DNA from: CAWCTB01 sp963798275
GTDB taxonomy: Bacteria > Acidobacteriota > Terriglobia > Terriglobales > Acidobacteriaceae
Direction: 5' to 3'
DNA: 64,000 nt
Assembly: GCA_963798275.1 (NCBI GenBank)
Contig: CAWCTB010000021.1
Span: 62,001 to 126,000, forward strand
The notes under the pieces are model-generated. The model saw only the letters and a list, made by a program, of their open reading frames with translations, made no database searches and was not told where the DNA came from. Position 1 is the stretch's first letter. Each line of letters opens with the position of its first letter. This document shows positions 47,156 through 54,770 of this stretch, in pieces. The position numbers were made by a program, and so were the translations under genes.

Positions 47156-48074
47156 TCTGCAGGGCCCGACGCTGGCGCAAGCTTAGCGTTGAATTGAGCT
47201 TCTGTTCCACACGACGTGCCAGCGCAAGGTCAAGGTTCTCTCCTCCCAGCAGCAGGTGGTTGCCAATGGCGGTCCGCTCGAACTCCATCGCATCGCCCCG
47301 GGAGCGCGCGCGTACCAGGCTGAAGTCAGAAGTGCCACCGCCGATGTCGCAAACCAGAACCAGGTCGCCGTCCTGCACCTGCTCATGAATCGCGTCTTGG
47401 TGGTCCGCGATCCAGGCGTAAAAGGCGGCAAGCGGTTCTTCCAGGAGGGTGAGGTTCGCGAGGCCGGCGCGGCGCGCCGCTTCCACCGTAAGCTCGCGGG
47501 CTTCTTCGTCGAACGAAGCCGGAACCGTCAGAACAATTTCCTGCCTCTCGAAAAGCTGTTCGTCACGGCTGGGCTCGTCCGCAGCTATCGCGTAGTTCCA
47601 TGCATTCCGGAGATGCAGGAGATAACGCGCCGACGCCTCGACTGGAGAAATCATGGCCGCCGATGGCTCGGCCTCGACCGGCAAGATATCGGCAGTGCGG
47701 TCTACGCCGCTCTGGCAGAGCCACGACTTTGCGGAGGAAACCTGGCGTCCCGGCTGCAGCGCGCCTTGCTCGCGAGCCATCGCCCCCGCAATGGAGGAAG
47801 GCCGATCCTCCCAGGGAAGCGCGAGTGTCCCAGTGGCGATTTCGGCTTCCGCGGGGAAGTAGAGAAAGGAGGGAAGTTGCGGAAGCGCCCTCACCTCTCC
47901 GGGCCCTACGAGTTGGGGCACATCGAATACGTGGATGCCCGACGATTCCTCAACTTCCGCTTCCTGGGTGTCGATATAGGCGACGACCGAATTTGTGGTG
48001 CCGAGATCGACTCCAATCAGGTAGCGGGAAGCATGCTCGATCACCGCCGGAGATCCCTTGGCAGCCGAGTCCAT
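47106..48074 (-). CDS. Hsp70-family protein B, N-terminal ATPase part (gene broken by two frameshifts)
   Basis: Starts at ATG 48074, sharing one base with the TGA of Hsp70 A, so translation is coupled. The actin-type ATPase motifs are intact: phosphate-1 VDLGTTNSVVAY at about residues 22-33, the ASFDEEARELT block, the LLEEPLAAFYAW segment and phosphate-2 LVCDIGGGTSDFSL. After LSLRQRRALQIGLL (about 47150) the frame is lost and a stop comes at 47106. Joined to the other two pieces the gene would give about 975 residues. Like Hsp70 A, it belongs to the non-DnaK Hsp70 group found next to DUF2760 genes. Confidence 0.8.
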   Translation of the reverse strand: MDSAAKGSPAVIEHASRYLIGVDLGTTNSVVAYIDTQEAEVEESSGIHVFDVPQLVGPGEVRALPQLPSFLYFPAEAEIATGTLALPWEDRPSSIAGAMAREQGALQPGRQVSSAKSWLCQSGVDRTADILPVEAEPSAAMISPVEASARYLLHLRNAWNYAIAADEPSRDEQLFERQEIVLTVPASFDEEARELTVEAARRAGLANLTLLEEPLAAFYAWIADHQDAIHEQVQDGDLVLVCDIGGGTSDFSLVRARSRGDAMEFERTAIGNHLLLGGENLDLALARRVEQKLNSTLSLRQRRALQIGLLRRQGAPPHRREP

Positions 48075-49906
48075 CAGTCGCTCTTATCGCGGATGTTGAG
48101 TTCGAGCTTCCAGCGCTGCTTGCCGTCACGGGAAACGCACCAGAGCTCGAGCGTGCCGATTTCGGTTACGCGTGACTCGAGACGAACCGGCAAAACGGCT
48201 CCTTGCGCGCCGTCGACGTTGAGCGTCACCTCGAGCGGGCTAAGCTCCTCGATGTCCGTGCCCCAGTTTTCCAGCAGGTCGCCAACGTGGTCCTGCTTGC
48301 GAATGGTCGAGCTCAGGAAGCGGAACTCAGCGGGCTCGCCTACTACCAAGCCAAACTCTCGGCCAGGGACTTGCGCTTCGCTGCCTTCTTCCATGCCGAA
48401 GGGCACAACGCAAAGCGCCTTTAGCGGGGCCTCCATGCCCGGCACTGCCGGCATAGCGCTTTCGATTCCGATGTAATAGGTGCGCGAGGCGCCGCTACGG
48501 ATTCGGACACCCTGTCCTCGCCGCGCCCGGCCATAATAGGCCGCTCCGCGCGCGACGGCATGATCCAGATCAGGAGCATCCAGGACTTGCGCCGCTCCCA
48601 TCGCTTCGAATCCTTCGTCGGCCAGCCAATGATTCAGTACCTCCACCAGGCGATTCCGCAGCGCTGCTGCTTTCATCACGCCGCCGTTGAACAGGACGTG
48701 GGTGGGGCAAGCCAGCCCACTCCGGCCACGGCGAATGTTGGCGGCTTCGGGGCTGTTCTGCACTTGTTGCGAAAGGAAGCGCGCCAGATGCTTGGTCACC
48801 GCGGCATCGGCGGCATAGGGCAGCCCCAGCTCCTGGAAGCCGATTCGGCGCTGCCGCAGCGGCATCTCGTCGCTCTGGACTTTGGGGAAGAAACCTTCCA
48901 GCAGCACGCGATCCACGTCCTCCCGCACCAGTTCGGTCTTGATCGTGCCGCCAACTAGTTTTCGTCCTTTGCCTAACAAGGTAACGTCATGCTTCTGCTT
49001 TTGGGGGTTCTCGAAGAGAAATTCCTTCGCCAAGCGAGACTGGTGCCAGAGACCGAGGAGGTGGTGGGTGTCGATCTGATGACCCTCGGCCTGCAATCGC
49101 TGCTGCAGCATCCGCGCGAGCGCCAGGTCCATGTTGTCGCCGCCCAGCAGAATGTGATCGCCGACGGCTACGCGCTTCAGGGCCAGATCGCCGTCTTCTT
49201 CCGAAACCGTAATCAAGCTGAAATCCGTCGTGCCTCCGCCAACGTCGCACACCAGGATCAAATCGCCAACCTTGATGCGTTTACGCCAGGCATCACCTTG
49301 CGCCCCAAGCCACGCGTAAAACGCAGCTTGCGGTTCTTCGAGCAGGGTCACGCGTTGCAAGCCGGCCTGCTCGGCTGCGCGAAGAGTCAACTCACGGGCT
49401 TCTTCGTCGAACGAAGCGGGCACGGTCAGCAGCACCTCCTGCTCGCTCAAGGGTTGCTCGGGATGGTTGTTGTCCCAGACTGTGCCCAGATAGCGCAGAT
49501 ACTGCGAAGAGGCCTCGACTGGCGAAAGCTTGGATACCTCGTCAGGCGCTTGCCAGGGCAGAATCGGCGCTGTGCGGTTCGCGGCGGCGTACGAGAGCCA
49601 CGACTTGGCCGAAGCGACGAGCCTCAGCGGACTCTCAGCGCCTCGTTTTCGAGCCAGTTCGCCGATGACATATTTTGGGTCCGCATCCCACGGCAGTTGC
49701 AAGCTGCCCTTGGGAAAATCCAACTCGCCCGGGATGTATAGAAACGACGGCAACAGCGTCCGGTCGCCGAGTTCGTTCGGGTTAACCAATTGCGGGATGG
49801 TCTCGAGCTCGATGCCGCTACCGTCCTCGGCAGTCGGGATGCGAGAGCGTGCCATTGCAGAATTCGTGGTGCCCAGATCGATGCCAACGATGAATTGTGA
49901 ATCCAA
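48074..49906 (-). CDS. Hsp70-family protein A (DnaK-like ATPase, DUF2760-associated)
   Basis: A 610-residue ATPase of the Hsp70 family, shorter and divergent from DnaK. Phosphate-1 is VGIDLGTTNSAM at residues 7-18, then SFDEEARELTLRAAEQAG, LLEEPQAAFYAWLG, phosphate-2 LVCDVGGGTTDFSL, LLGGDNMDLALA and the adenosine motif HVLFNGGVMKAAALR. The C-terminal 150 residues are beta-rich (TEIGTLELWCVSRDG), but the classical helical lid is missing. Start TTG 49906 has GGAG six bases upstream; a TTG at 49918 overlaps that site. It lies between DUF2760 and Hsp70 B in a minus-strand operon that points away from the fluoride riboswitch pair. Confidence 0.88.
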   Translation of the reverse strand: MDSQFIVGIDLGTTNSAMARSRIPTAEDGSGIELETIPQLVNPNELGDRTLLPSFLYIPGELDFPKGSLQLPWDADPKYVIGELARKRGAESPLRLVASAKSWLSYAAANRTAPILPWQAPDEVSKLSPVEASSQYLRYLGTVWDNNHPEQPLSEQEVLLTVPASFDEEARELTLRAAEQAGLQRVTLLEEPQAAFYAWLGAQGDAWRKRIKVGDLILVCDVGGGTTDFSLITVSEEDGDLALKRVAVGDHILLGGDNMDLALARMLQQRLQAEGHQIDTHHLLGLWHQSRLAKEFLFENPQKQKHDVTLLGKGRKLVGGTIKTELVREDVDRVLLEGFFPKVQSDEMPLRQRRIGFQELGLPYAADAAVTKHLARFLSQQVQNSPEAANIRRGRSGLACPTHVLFNGGVMKAAALRNRLVEVLNHWLADEGFEAMGAAQVLDAPDLDHAVARGAAYYGRARRGQGVRIRSGASRTYYIGIESAMPAVPGMEAPLKALCVVPFGMEEGSEAQVPGREFGLVVGEPAEFRFLSSTIRKQDHVGDLLENWGTDIEELSPLEVTLNVDGAQGAVLPVRLESRVTEIGTLELWCVSRDGKQRWKLELNIRDKSD

Positions 49907-49972
49907 AGAAATCTCCAAAAAGGGGATCAGGTTCTGTCTGAATCAATATGATCCGAGACTGTGGGGTGTTTG

Positions 49973-50542
49973 TTACAGGATCTCCACCTCGGCGGGAGCG
50001 ACGATGGCCCGTCCTGCACCCTGAGGCAACGACGGCAAGGTAACTTCCTTCACTCGCCATCCGCGATGCCGCAGAACGCCCCGCAGCGGTGGTTCGCCGG
50101 TGACGTTTCCAACCAGCTTGATGGTGGCGGGATCAAAACCAGCGGGCACGGTGACCGGCTGGTCCTCTTCGGAATCGATTACCGGATCGAGCTTCACGTA
50201 TCGCTCAAGGACTTGGCGGCAGGAGGTGTGAATGCTTCGCACCGCTGCCCCTAGTTGCGCATCCGGATAGGGTGCTACGTCTTCCGCCAGGAAATCGATG
50301 AGCCGTCCATCTCGTTGCAGCAAGCCGAGCATCTGCACCGCGCGATCGGCTGATTCGGCCGCGAGAGCGTCCGCCGCTTTCGGCTTCGCCGCTGCACTGG
50401 GCGAAGCGGTTCGTGAAGCCGGCACAGCGTCAGCCGCAGGCTTGATTAATGCACCCGCGATGTCCGGCGGGATCTCAGCGCGCAAAAGGATGGCGAAAAA
50501 ACATCGAAGCGCGTAAGCGAGTCTTGTCCAAAATCCAATCAT
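49973..50542 (-). CDS. DUF2760 domain protein
   Basis: A 189-residue protein with an N-terminal helix (MIGFWTRLAYALRCFFAILL) that may touch the membrane, an alanine-rich linker, and the DUF2760 body: ALAAESADRAVQMLGLLQRDGRLIDFLAED is split over about residues 75-105, followed by AAVRSIHTSCRQVLERY and VTGEPPLRGVLRHRGWR. DUF2760 genes are regularly found beside this kind of Hsp70 pair, so it is probably a partner or substrate adaptor; its biochemical role is unknown. GGGGAG ten bases upstream supports ATG 50542. The gap to Hsp70 A is 66 bases. Confidence 0.82.
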   Translation of the reverse strand: MIGFWTRLAYALRCFFAILLRAEIPPDIAGALIKPAADAVPASRTASPSAAAKPKAADALAAESADRAVQMLGLLQRDGRLIDFLAEDVAPYPDAQLGAAVRSIHTSCRQVLERYVKLDPVIDSEEDQPVTVPAGFDPATIKLVGNVTGEPPLRGVLRHRGWRVKEVTLPSLPQGAGRAIVAPAEVEIL

Positions 50543-50879
50543 AGTAATGTGCTCCCCAACGACTGGCAACAGCAGCCGACCGATCACCTTAAGGAGAACA
50601 CACCTTGGAAGAATTCCTCAAGCCGGGCGAAACCCAGAGGCTGGTCTTCTAGTATGCCGCGAATACACTTCAGCCGCCCCTGATACAGGGGTACCTGGCG
50701 GAGAGATGCGCTGCTCAAATACGGCCATGAATAACACCCGTCGGGTGGGCGAGGACCCTCGAAAAGCCTCGGCATAGCTGGGGATTACACTTACGCGGCG
50801 CAAGGAGTAAGGTAACGCCCTCATTCGGAAGCCACCGGAATTGCAGGTTGCCCTTTTCTTGGCCCGCGGACGTGTTGAT

Positions 50880-51040
50880 TGAGAGCGTCGGAGGACGGGG
50901 CTTTCGCAGCCGGTTACAAGAATCAAGACATCGATCTCGGGATTGAACCGTTCCGCAGCCTCTGTATTCTCGAAGATGGCCGAGCCGAGCCCAGGCGTAT
51001 CCATGAAGAAGAATCCCCGGCGAAGAATTTCCGCGGGTAG
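50880..51040 (-). pseudogene. Relic of a dynamin-like GTPase (G3 region only)
   Basis: Reading on the minus strand from about 51040, one frame gives AEILRRGFFFMDTPGLGS, ENTEAAERF and DVLILVTGCESP. This is the G3 (DTPG) region and the following segment of a dynamin-like GTPase, matching in order the two intact GTPases at 52.7 and 57.6 kb (VDTPGIGS, then NTETTKDF, then DAAILVVGADPP). No P-loop lies upstream and sequence after 50880 is nonsense. It sits immediately behind the minus-strand fluoride riboswitch, so it was probably the first gene of that transcript. The stretch 50543-50880 downstream holds no recognisable gene. Confidence 0.75.
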
Positions 51041-51091
51041 TCAAGGACGCCAGGATCCAGTTAGCACTGAATTTGAGGAAATGTGAGGCGG

Positions 51092-51114
51092 AAACCCCTG
51101 AGTTCCCTCAGGAG
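51092..51114 (-). terminator. Riboswitch expression-platform terminator
   Basis: CTCCTGAG (51114-51107) can pair with CTCAGGGG (51102-51095) around a GGAA loop, followed by TTT. It uses the bases needed for the fluoride pseudoknot, so ligand binding would block the hairpin and allow transcription. The T-run is short. Confidence 0.6.
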
Positions 51115-51160
51115 TCATCAGATGCGAACCACAGCGGCTAGCGGTGGAACTCCTTCACCG
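51092..51160 (-). promoter_or_regulatory. Fluoride (crcB-motif) riboswitch, minus strand
   Basis: Read 5' to 3' on the minus strand. Stem 1 CGGTG/CACCG (51160-51156 with 51146-51142) encloses a loop containing AGGAGT (51154-51149). A short stem 2 (TGTG/CGCA) follows, then the signature CTGATGACTCCTGA (51122 downward). ACTCCT (51115-51110) is the exact complement of AGGAGT, giving the pseudoknot that defines the fluoride aptamer. Stem 2 is weaker than in the plus-strand copy. It would control the minus-strand transcript with the GTPase relic, DUF2760 and Hsp70 genes. Confidence 0.82.
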
Positions 51161-51167
51161 TGTGCTG

Positions 51168-51176
51168 AAGATAACA
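51168..51176 (-). promoter_or_regulatory. Extended -10 promoter for the minus-strand riboswitch
   Basis: TGT-TATCTT on the minus strand (51176-51168). The predicted transcript start near 51161 coincides with the first base of the minus-strand aptamer. No good -35 was seen. Confidence 0.5.
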
Positions 51177-51230
51177 AAATCGCGCCTCAAGCTTACCTTG
51201 GCCGCTTCAGTTCAACAAACGTATTAGCGA

Positions 51231-51250
51231 GGCGGGTCTTCAAGCCCGCC
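51231..51250. repeat. Short palindrome between the divergent riboswitches
   Basis: GGCGGG and CCCGCC flank TCTTCAAG. It resembles the dispersed palindromes at 5.5 and 61.8 kb, which also have a TTCAAG or TGAAG core. It separates the two divergent promoters. Confidence 0.5.
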
Positions 51251-51272
51251 GCGTTCGCCTGTGACCCGCGGC

Positions 51273-51301
51273 TTGACTTCTGGCCCGATGTAAGTTATCA
51301 A
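51273..51301 (+). promoter_or_regulatory. Sigma-70-type promoter for the plus-strand fluoride operon
   Basis: TTGACT (51273-51278), 17-base spacer, TATCAA (51296-51301). The predicted start near 51308 lies just before the plus-strand aptamer. Confidence 0.65.
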
Positions 51302-51312
51302 AAAAGGTATTC

Positions 51313-51402
51313 AAGGGTGAAGGAGTTCACCCCCAACCGCTGTCCTCCCAAATTCCGGGACAGATGATGACTCCTGACGAGGAAAACTTGTCGCGGAGTC
51401 AT
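51313..51402 (+). promoter_or_regulatory. Fluoride (crcB-motif) riboswitch with anti-aptamer hairpin, plus strand
   Basis: Stem 1 GGGTGA/TCACCC (51315-51320 with 51327-51332) has loop AGGAGT (51321-51326). A CCAACC joiner leads to stem 2 CTGTCC/GGACAG (51340-51345 with 51358-51363), then ATGATGACTCCTGA. ACTCCT (51370-51375) is the exact complement of the loop, forming the aptamer pseudoknot. The same bases can instead join a strong hairpin, ATGACTCC (51367-51374) with GGAGTCAT (51395-51402) plus an inner GACGAG/CTTGTC stem. Fluoride binding should favour the pseudoknot and switch on the enolase-scrap, HEAT, GTPase and crcB genes. No T-run directly follows, so it is unclear whether control is at transcription or translation. 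Confidence 0.9.
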
Positions 51403-51448
51403 GTCTCCCGGCGAGTTTTCTCAAGAGATGATTTAGGAGCAACGTCCC

Positions 51449-51706
51449 ATGGAGAACGTGTGTGTGCTCGCTGCCTGCTACACCTGTGTGGTGTCGCATC
51501 GCTCGGGCGAAACGGACGATACCACGATTGCAGATTTCACCGTGGCCACCGGCGTGGGACAGATCAAGACAGGATCGGCATCGCGCGGCGAGGGTATCGC
51601 GAAATACAACCGTCTGCTTGAAATTGAGCTGGAATTGGGCAGCTCGGCCAGGTACGCCGGCCGCGGGGTTTATGCTAAATGGGCCAATGGGGTCGTACAC
51701 CAGTGA
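51449..51706 (+). CDS. Enolase C-terminal fragment (truncated gene)
   Basis: An 85-residue frame with AGGAG nine bases before ATG 51449. From residue 11 it reads CYTCVVSHRSGETDDTTIAD, VATGVGQIKTGSASR and IAKYNRLLEIELELGS, then ARYAGRGVYA, the last 75 or so residues of enolase including the substrate-binding SHRSGET loop. The N-terminal domain and most of the barrel, with the metal and catalytic residues, are absent, so it cannot be an active enolase alone. It is the first frame after the fluoride riboswitch; enolase is inhibited by fluoride and is a known riboswitch-linked gene. Its TGA overlaps the ATG of the next gene. It may be a relic, or a peptide kept for coupling. Confidence 0.85.
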   Translation: MENVCVLAACYTCVVSHRSGETDDTTIADFTVATGVGQIKTGSASRGEGIAKYNRLLEIELELGSSARYAGRGVYAKWANGVVHQ

Positions 51707-52665
51707 TGAAGGAATTCGTCGCACGTGGCGCACAGTTGGAGCACGACGAGGCCGGCATCGAGGGGCTCGTGAAAGGACTGTTCTCGCTCACCGACGGTGA
51801 GCTGAGTGTTGCAGCCCTTGTGGGCATTGGCGAACCTGCGATTCCGGCCTTGCGCCGCGTCCTACTGGAGGGAGCGCCCAGTACGGTGTTTCTCCCGCGA
51901 CAGCGGGTCGTGCGCGTACTGAGCGAATTGCGGGCGTTTTCCGTATTGAGTGACTACCTGCTTCGCGAGAGGACCATTCGGGACCCAGAGCTTCGTCTGG
52001 CAGAAGAAGCGGTAGAGAACACCGCTGCCCGTGAGCTGGGCCGAAGCCAGTCAGAGGAGGCCTTTTCTGTCCTCCGTGCGGTTGCTGCCACAAGGAAACT
52101 GCCTGGGGCAGTGGAGGCGCTGGCAGGATTTGGTCGCGACGCAGCGGCCCCCGTACTTGTGGCGGCGCTGGAGAGCGACTTCTGCCGTAATGTAGCGGCG
52201 GATGGCATCCAGCTTATCCGAGCAGCAGCGCTCCCTTACTTGATCGAGAGTGTCCGCTCGCCCGAGCCGTCGCGGGCTGAGGAGACGCCTAGTAGCCTGC
52301 GTCGGCGCCGGTCTGCGCTTGCGTTGCTTGCAGACGATGAACTGGACGCAAAGCATTGGGGAGCGCTCGCGTTCCTACTGTATGAAACTGACGAATGGTT
52401 GCAGTCCTGTGCGGCCAAGATCTCCGTCCGGCTCAGCAAGTCGGAGGCCGCCTTTCGCATTCTTCTTGATCATCTGAGCTCGCGCGACTGGGTTTTGGTC
52501 GATGACATCACGCATTTTTTGCGAGAACGCCTGGTGGATGTGCACGATCTCATCGCCCAGGAAGTACAAATGGCTGATGCATCTGCAACGCCCGAACTGG
52601 CAAGTCGTTGCCGCCTGCTCCGATGGGTTGCCGGATCGGAACTGCTTCGCAACACAAATGGTTGA
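51706..52665 (+). CDS. HEAT-repeat-like alpha-solenoid protein
   Basis: A 319-residue, wholly helical protein. Paired helices repeat with HEAT-like spacing: LVGIGEPAIPALRRVLLEG, VVRVLSELRAFSVLSDYLL, VEALAGFGRDAAAPVLVAAL and GIQLIRAAALPYLIESV. Such solenoids are protein-binding scaffolds. ATG 51706 shares one base with the TGA of the enolase fragment (TGATG), and the gene overlaps the next one by eight bases, so its translation is tied to both neighbours. An in-frame ATG at 51679 is possible but lies inside the fragment. It may be a partner for the downstream dynamin-like GTPase; no direct sign of function is visible. Confidence 0.75.
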   Translation: MKEFVARGAQLEHDEAGIEGLVKGLFSLTDGELSVAALVGIGEPAIPALRRVLLEGAPSTVFLPRQRVVRVLSELRAFSVLSDYLLRERTIRDPELRLAEEAVENTAARELGRSQSEEAFSVLRAVAATRKLPGAVEALAGFGRDAAAPVLVAALESDFCRNVAADGIQLIRAAALPYLIESVRSPEPSRAEETPSSLRRRRSALALLADDELDAKHWGALAFLLYETDEWLQSCAAKISVRLSKSEAAFRILLDHLSSRDWVLVDDITHFLRERLVDVHDLIAQEVQMADASATPELASRCRLLRWVAGSELLRNTNG

Positions 52666-54739
52666 AAGAGCCGCGGTGCACGACAATCACATCACGTTGA
52701 ATCCGAGCCAGCGCCAGCACCTGCTGATAACGTGCAAGCATATCGACAAGCTGATGGGGGACGTCGAAGAGACCCTGAATGCCGCGGCTTCCAAAAGCGT
52801 CTTTCCGAGCTACGCCGGCGATATCACTCGCTTGCAGCGAAACACGATCGAAGACTATATTGCCCGGATTCGAGGGCAGCTTTTGCAAGTGCTGGCTGGA
52901 CAATCCCTGGCGCCCGACAAGCCGCGCATCTCCGAGGCTCATTCGATCAAGGTAAACCTCACTTTCGTCGAGATCGCCGTTGCCGAGCTCGCGCCCCAGT
53001 ACATGCGGGGATACGGCCCTGTGTCGCCTGAGGGTGCAGCCGACCTGGATGGTATCGTTGGCGAGTTGCAGTCTGCAGTGAAAGAGCTGCTTCGCTACGT
53101 CTTGCAGCCTCGGGCCGGCGACCTGCGAGAAAGAGTTGAAAGGCTGGCGAAACAGGGCTGGGATGTCGAGGCGCTGCAAACGCTCGCGGAGATCATTGAC
53201 CACCACGGCCTCATCGAGTTCCGTCCAACCATCGGTATGCTGCTGGATCGCGCGGAAGACACCGCACTCGAGATCGCTGTATTTGGTCGTGTCAGTACCG
53301 GAAAGTCCTCCTTGCTGAATCATGTAATTGGCGCCGATCTGCTTCCCGTTGGGGTGACGCCGATTACCGCCGTGCCCACGCGGATTGGATACGGTCAGAA
53401 GCCGTCGGTCAGAGTCTGGCGGGAGGGACGCGGAGTTTCCGAACATAAAACTGAAGAAATAGGCTCATTCGTTGACGAGCGCTTAAATCCCGAGAACCAA
53501 ATGCGGGTAGGAAGAATTCTGGTGCTCTATCCTTCAGAACGTCTTCGCGAAGGCATCATCTTTGTCGACACGCCTGGCATTGGATCTCTTGCCACGAGCG
53601 GCGCACCCGAAACCCTGGCCTATCTTCCTCGCTGCGATGCCGGTATCGTGCTGGTCGATGCTGGCTCAACGCTCATACCCGACGACCTGAAAATCATTAG
53701 CGCGTTGACCGCGGCTTCGACGCCGACGACCGTTCTGGTCAGCAAGGCGGACCTTCTTTCCCGGCAGGATCTCGAGCAGCAGATCAGCTACATCAAACGG
53801 CAGCTCCAAACAGAGCTCGCCATCGAGCTGCCGGTATTGCCGGTGAGCGTCATGCCCAGCCATGCGGCGCTACTTGAGCAGTGGTTTGCTGACGAGCTGT
53901 CTCCTTTGTATGAACGCAAGCAACGGCTGCTGCAGGAGTCGCTGGTGCGAAAGACGCTGTCCCTTGCCAGTGCGGTGCGCTCCGCTTTGGATATGGTCAT
54001 CTCGTATCCCCGCCCTGAAGGCGAAGATCGCCTGCAATTAGAGGAAATCGACCTCGAGCTCCGCCGCAGTGCTGGCGACCTGCAAAGGTTTCAGTCCGAC
54101 CTTCGTCGTTCGACGGAAGAGATTCCTAGGCTCGCATCCTTCATCCTGAACAAGACGGCGGACAGGCTGGCACACCTCTGGCGCACGGAGGGGGAGGTGG
54201 ACGGTGCGGAGTTGCTCAGGGCGACAGCCGCAGAGGTCGCAGTTGAAGTCGCGGGTGAAGTTCGGGCCAAATTGCTGAAGACAGGAGAGCTTTTTCAGAA
54301 GCAGTTGTCGAAGACAGCCGCTTTGTTGGGGTCGACCGATTCGCCTCGAGGGGAGGATTTCCAGGTCCTCGCCGAAATGCCCGTCTTCCATATGAATCGA
54401 CAGAACAGTTTCGCGGGTCGGCCGGTATGGGCAAGCTTTGGGCGATGGTTTGGAGTCACTTCGGCGAAGCACCGGCTCCAGTCCTATGAGAGCAGCCTGA
54501 ATCAGGCTCTGGAAAGCTTTTCTCGCTTGCTGTACTCCTGGGGGAGCGACGCCGGCTCAGAGCTGGAACGCCGCTTCGACGGCTTTGCCAACCGCTACCG
54601 TGCCCAGTTGGAGCGCTTGCTCCTCGACCGTACTCGAACCACGGTCGATCCGGAGCGGATCAAGTCCGATGTTGGCACGCTCACAAGAATGTTGGCCGCG
54701 GATGTCCCAGCGACCAACAATGAAGCAATGGCTTCCTGA
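52658..54739 (+). CDS. Dynamin-like GTPase A
   Basis: A 693-residue GTPase of the dynamin superfamily. An N-terminal helical extension of about 195 residues precedes the G domain: P-loop GRVSTGKS at 210-217, G2 threonine in PITAVPTRI near 241, G3 DTPGIG at 304-309, G4 SKAD at 362-365. The remaining 300 residues are helical with long charged stretches, fitting a dynamin stalk (LRRSAGDLQRFQSDLRRSTE), and no obvious membrane helix is present. Bacterial dynamins remodel or fuse membranes and often work in pairs; the partner is probably the GTPase at 57630-59372. ATG 52658 overlaps the HEAT gene; the frame is open further upstream but inside that gene. Confidence 0.88.
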   Translation: MVERAAVHDNHITLNPSQRQHLLITCKHIDKLMGDVEETLNAAASKSVFPSYAGDITRLQRNTIEDYIARIRGQLLQVLAGQSLAPDKPRISEAHSIKVNLTFVEIAVAELAPQYMRGYGPVSPEGAADLDGIVGELQSAVKELLRYVLQPRAGDLRERVERLAKQGWDVEALQTLAEIIDHHGLIEFRPTIGMLLDRAEDTALEIAVFGRVSTGKSSLLNHVIGADLLPVGVTPITAVPTRIGYGQKPSVRVWREGRGVSEHKTEEIGSFVDERLNPENQMRVGRILVLYPSERLREGIIFVDTPGIGSLATSGAPETLAYLPRCDAGIVLVDAGSTLIPDDLKIISALTAASTPTTVLVSKADLLSRQDLEQQISYIKRQLQTELAIELPVLPVSVMPSHAALLEQWFADELSPLYERKQRLLQESLVRKTLSLASAVRSALDMVISYPRPEGEDRLQLEEIDLELRRSAGDLQRFQSDLRRSTEEIPRLASFILNKTADRLAHLWRTEGEVDGAELLRATAAEVAVEVAGEVRAKLLKTGELFQKQLSKTAALLGSTDSPRGEDFQVLAEMPVFHMNRQNSFAGRPVWASFGRWFGVTSAKHRLQSYESSLNQALESFSRLLYSWGSDAGSELERRFDGFANRYRAQLERLLLDRTRTTVDPERIKSDVGTLTRMLAADVPATNNEAMAS

Positions 54740-54770
54740 AACATGACTGACATAGAGAGGACTATAGACT

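Noticed and set aside
50584..50775. A 63-codon minus-strand frame between DUF2760 and the GTPase relic
   Set aside because: No ribosome site or recognisable domain. Its end (RLEEFFQGVF) could be another gene scrap, but I cannot assign it.
54740..54770. A separate fluoride riboswitch directly upstream of crcB
   Set aside because: The gap is only 31 bases and has neither the stem-loop nor the GATGACTCC signature.
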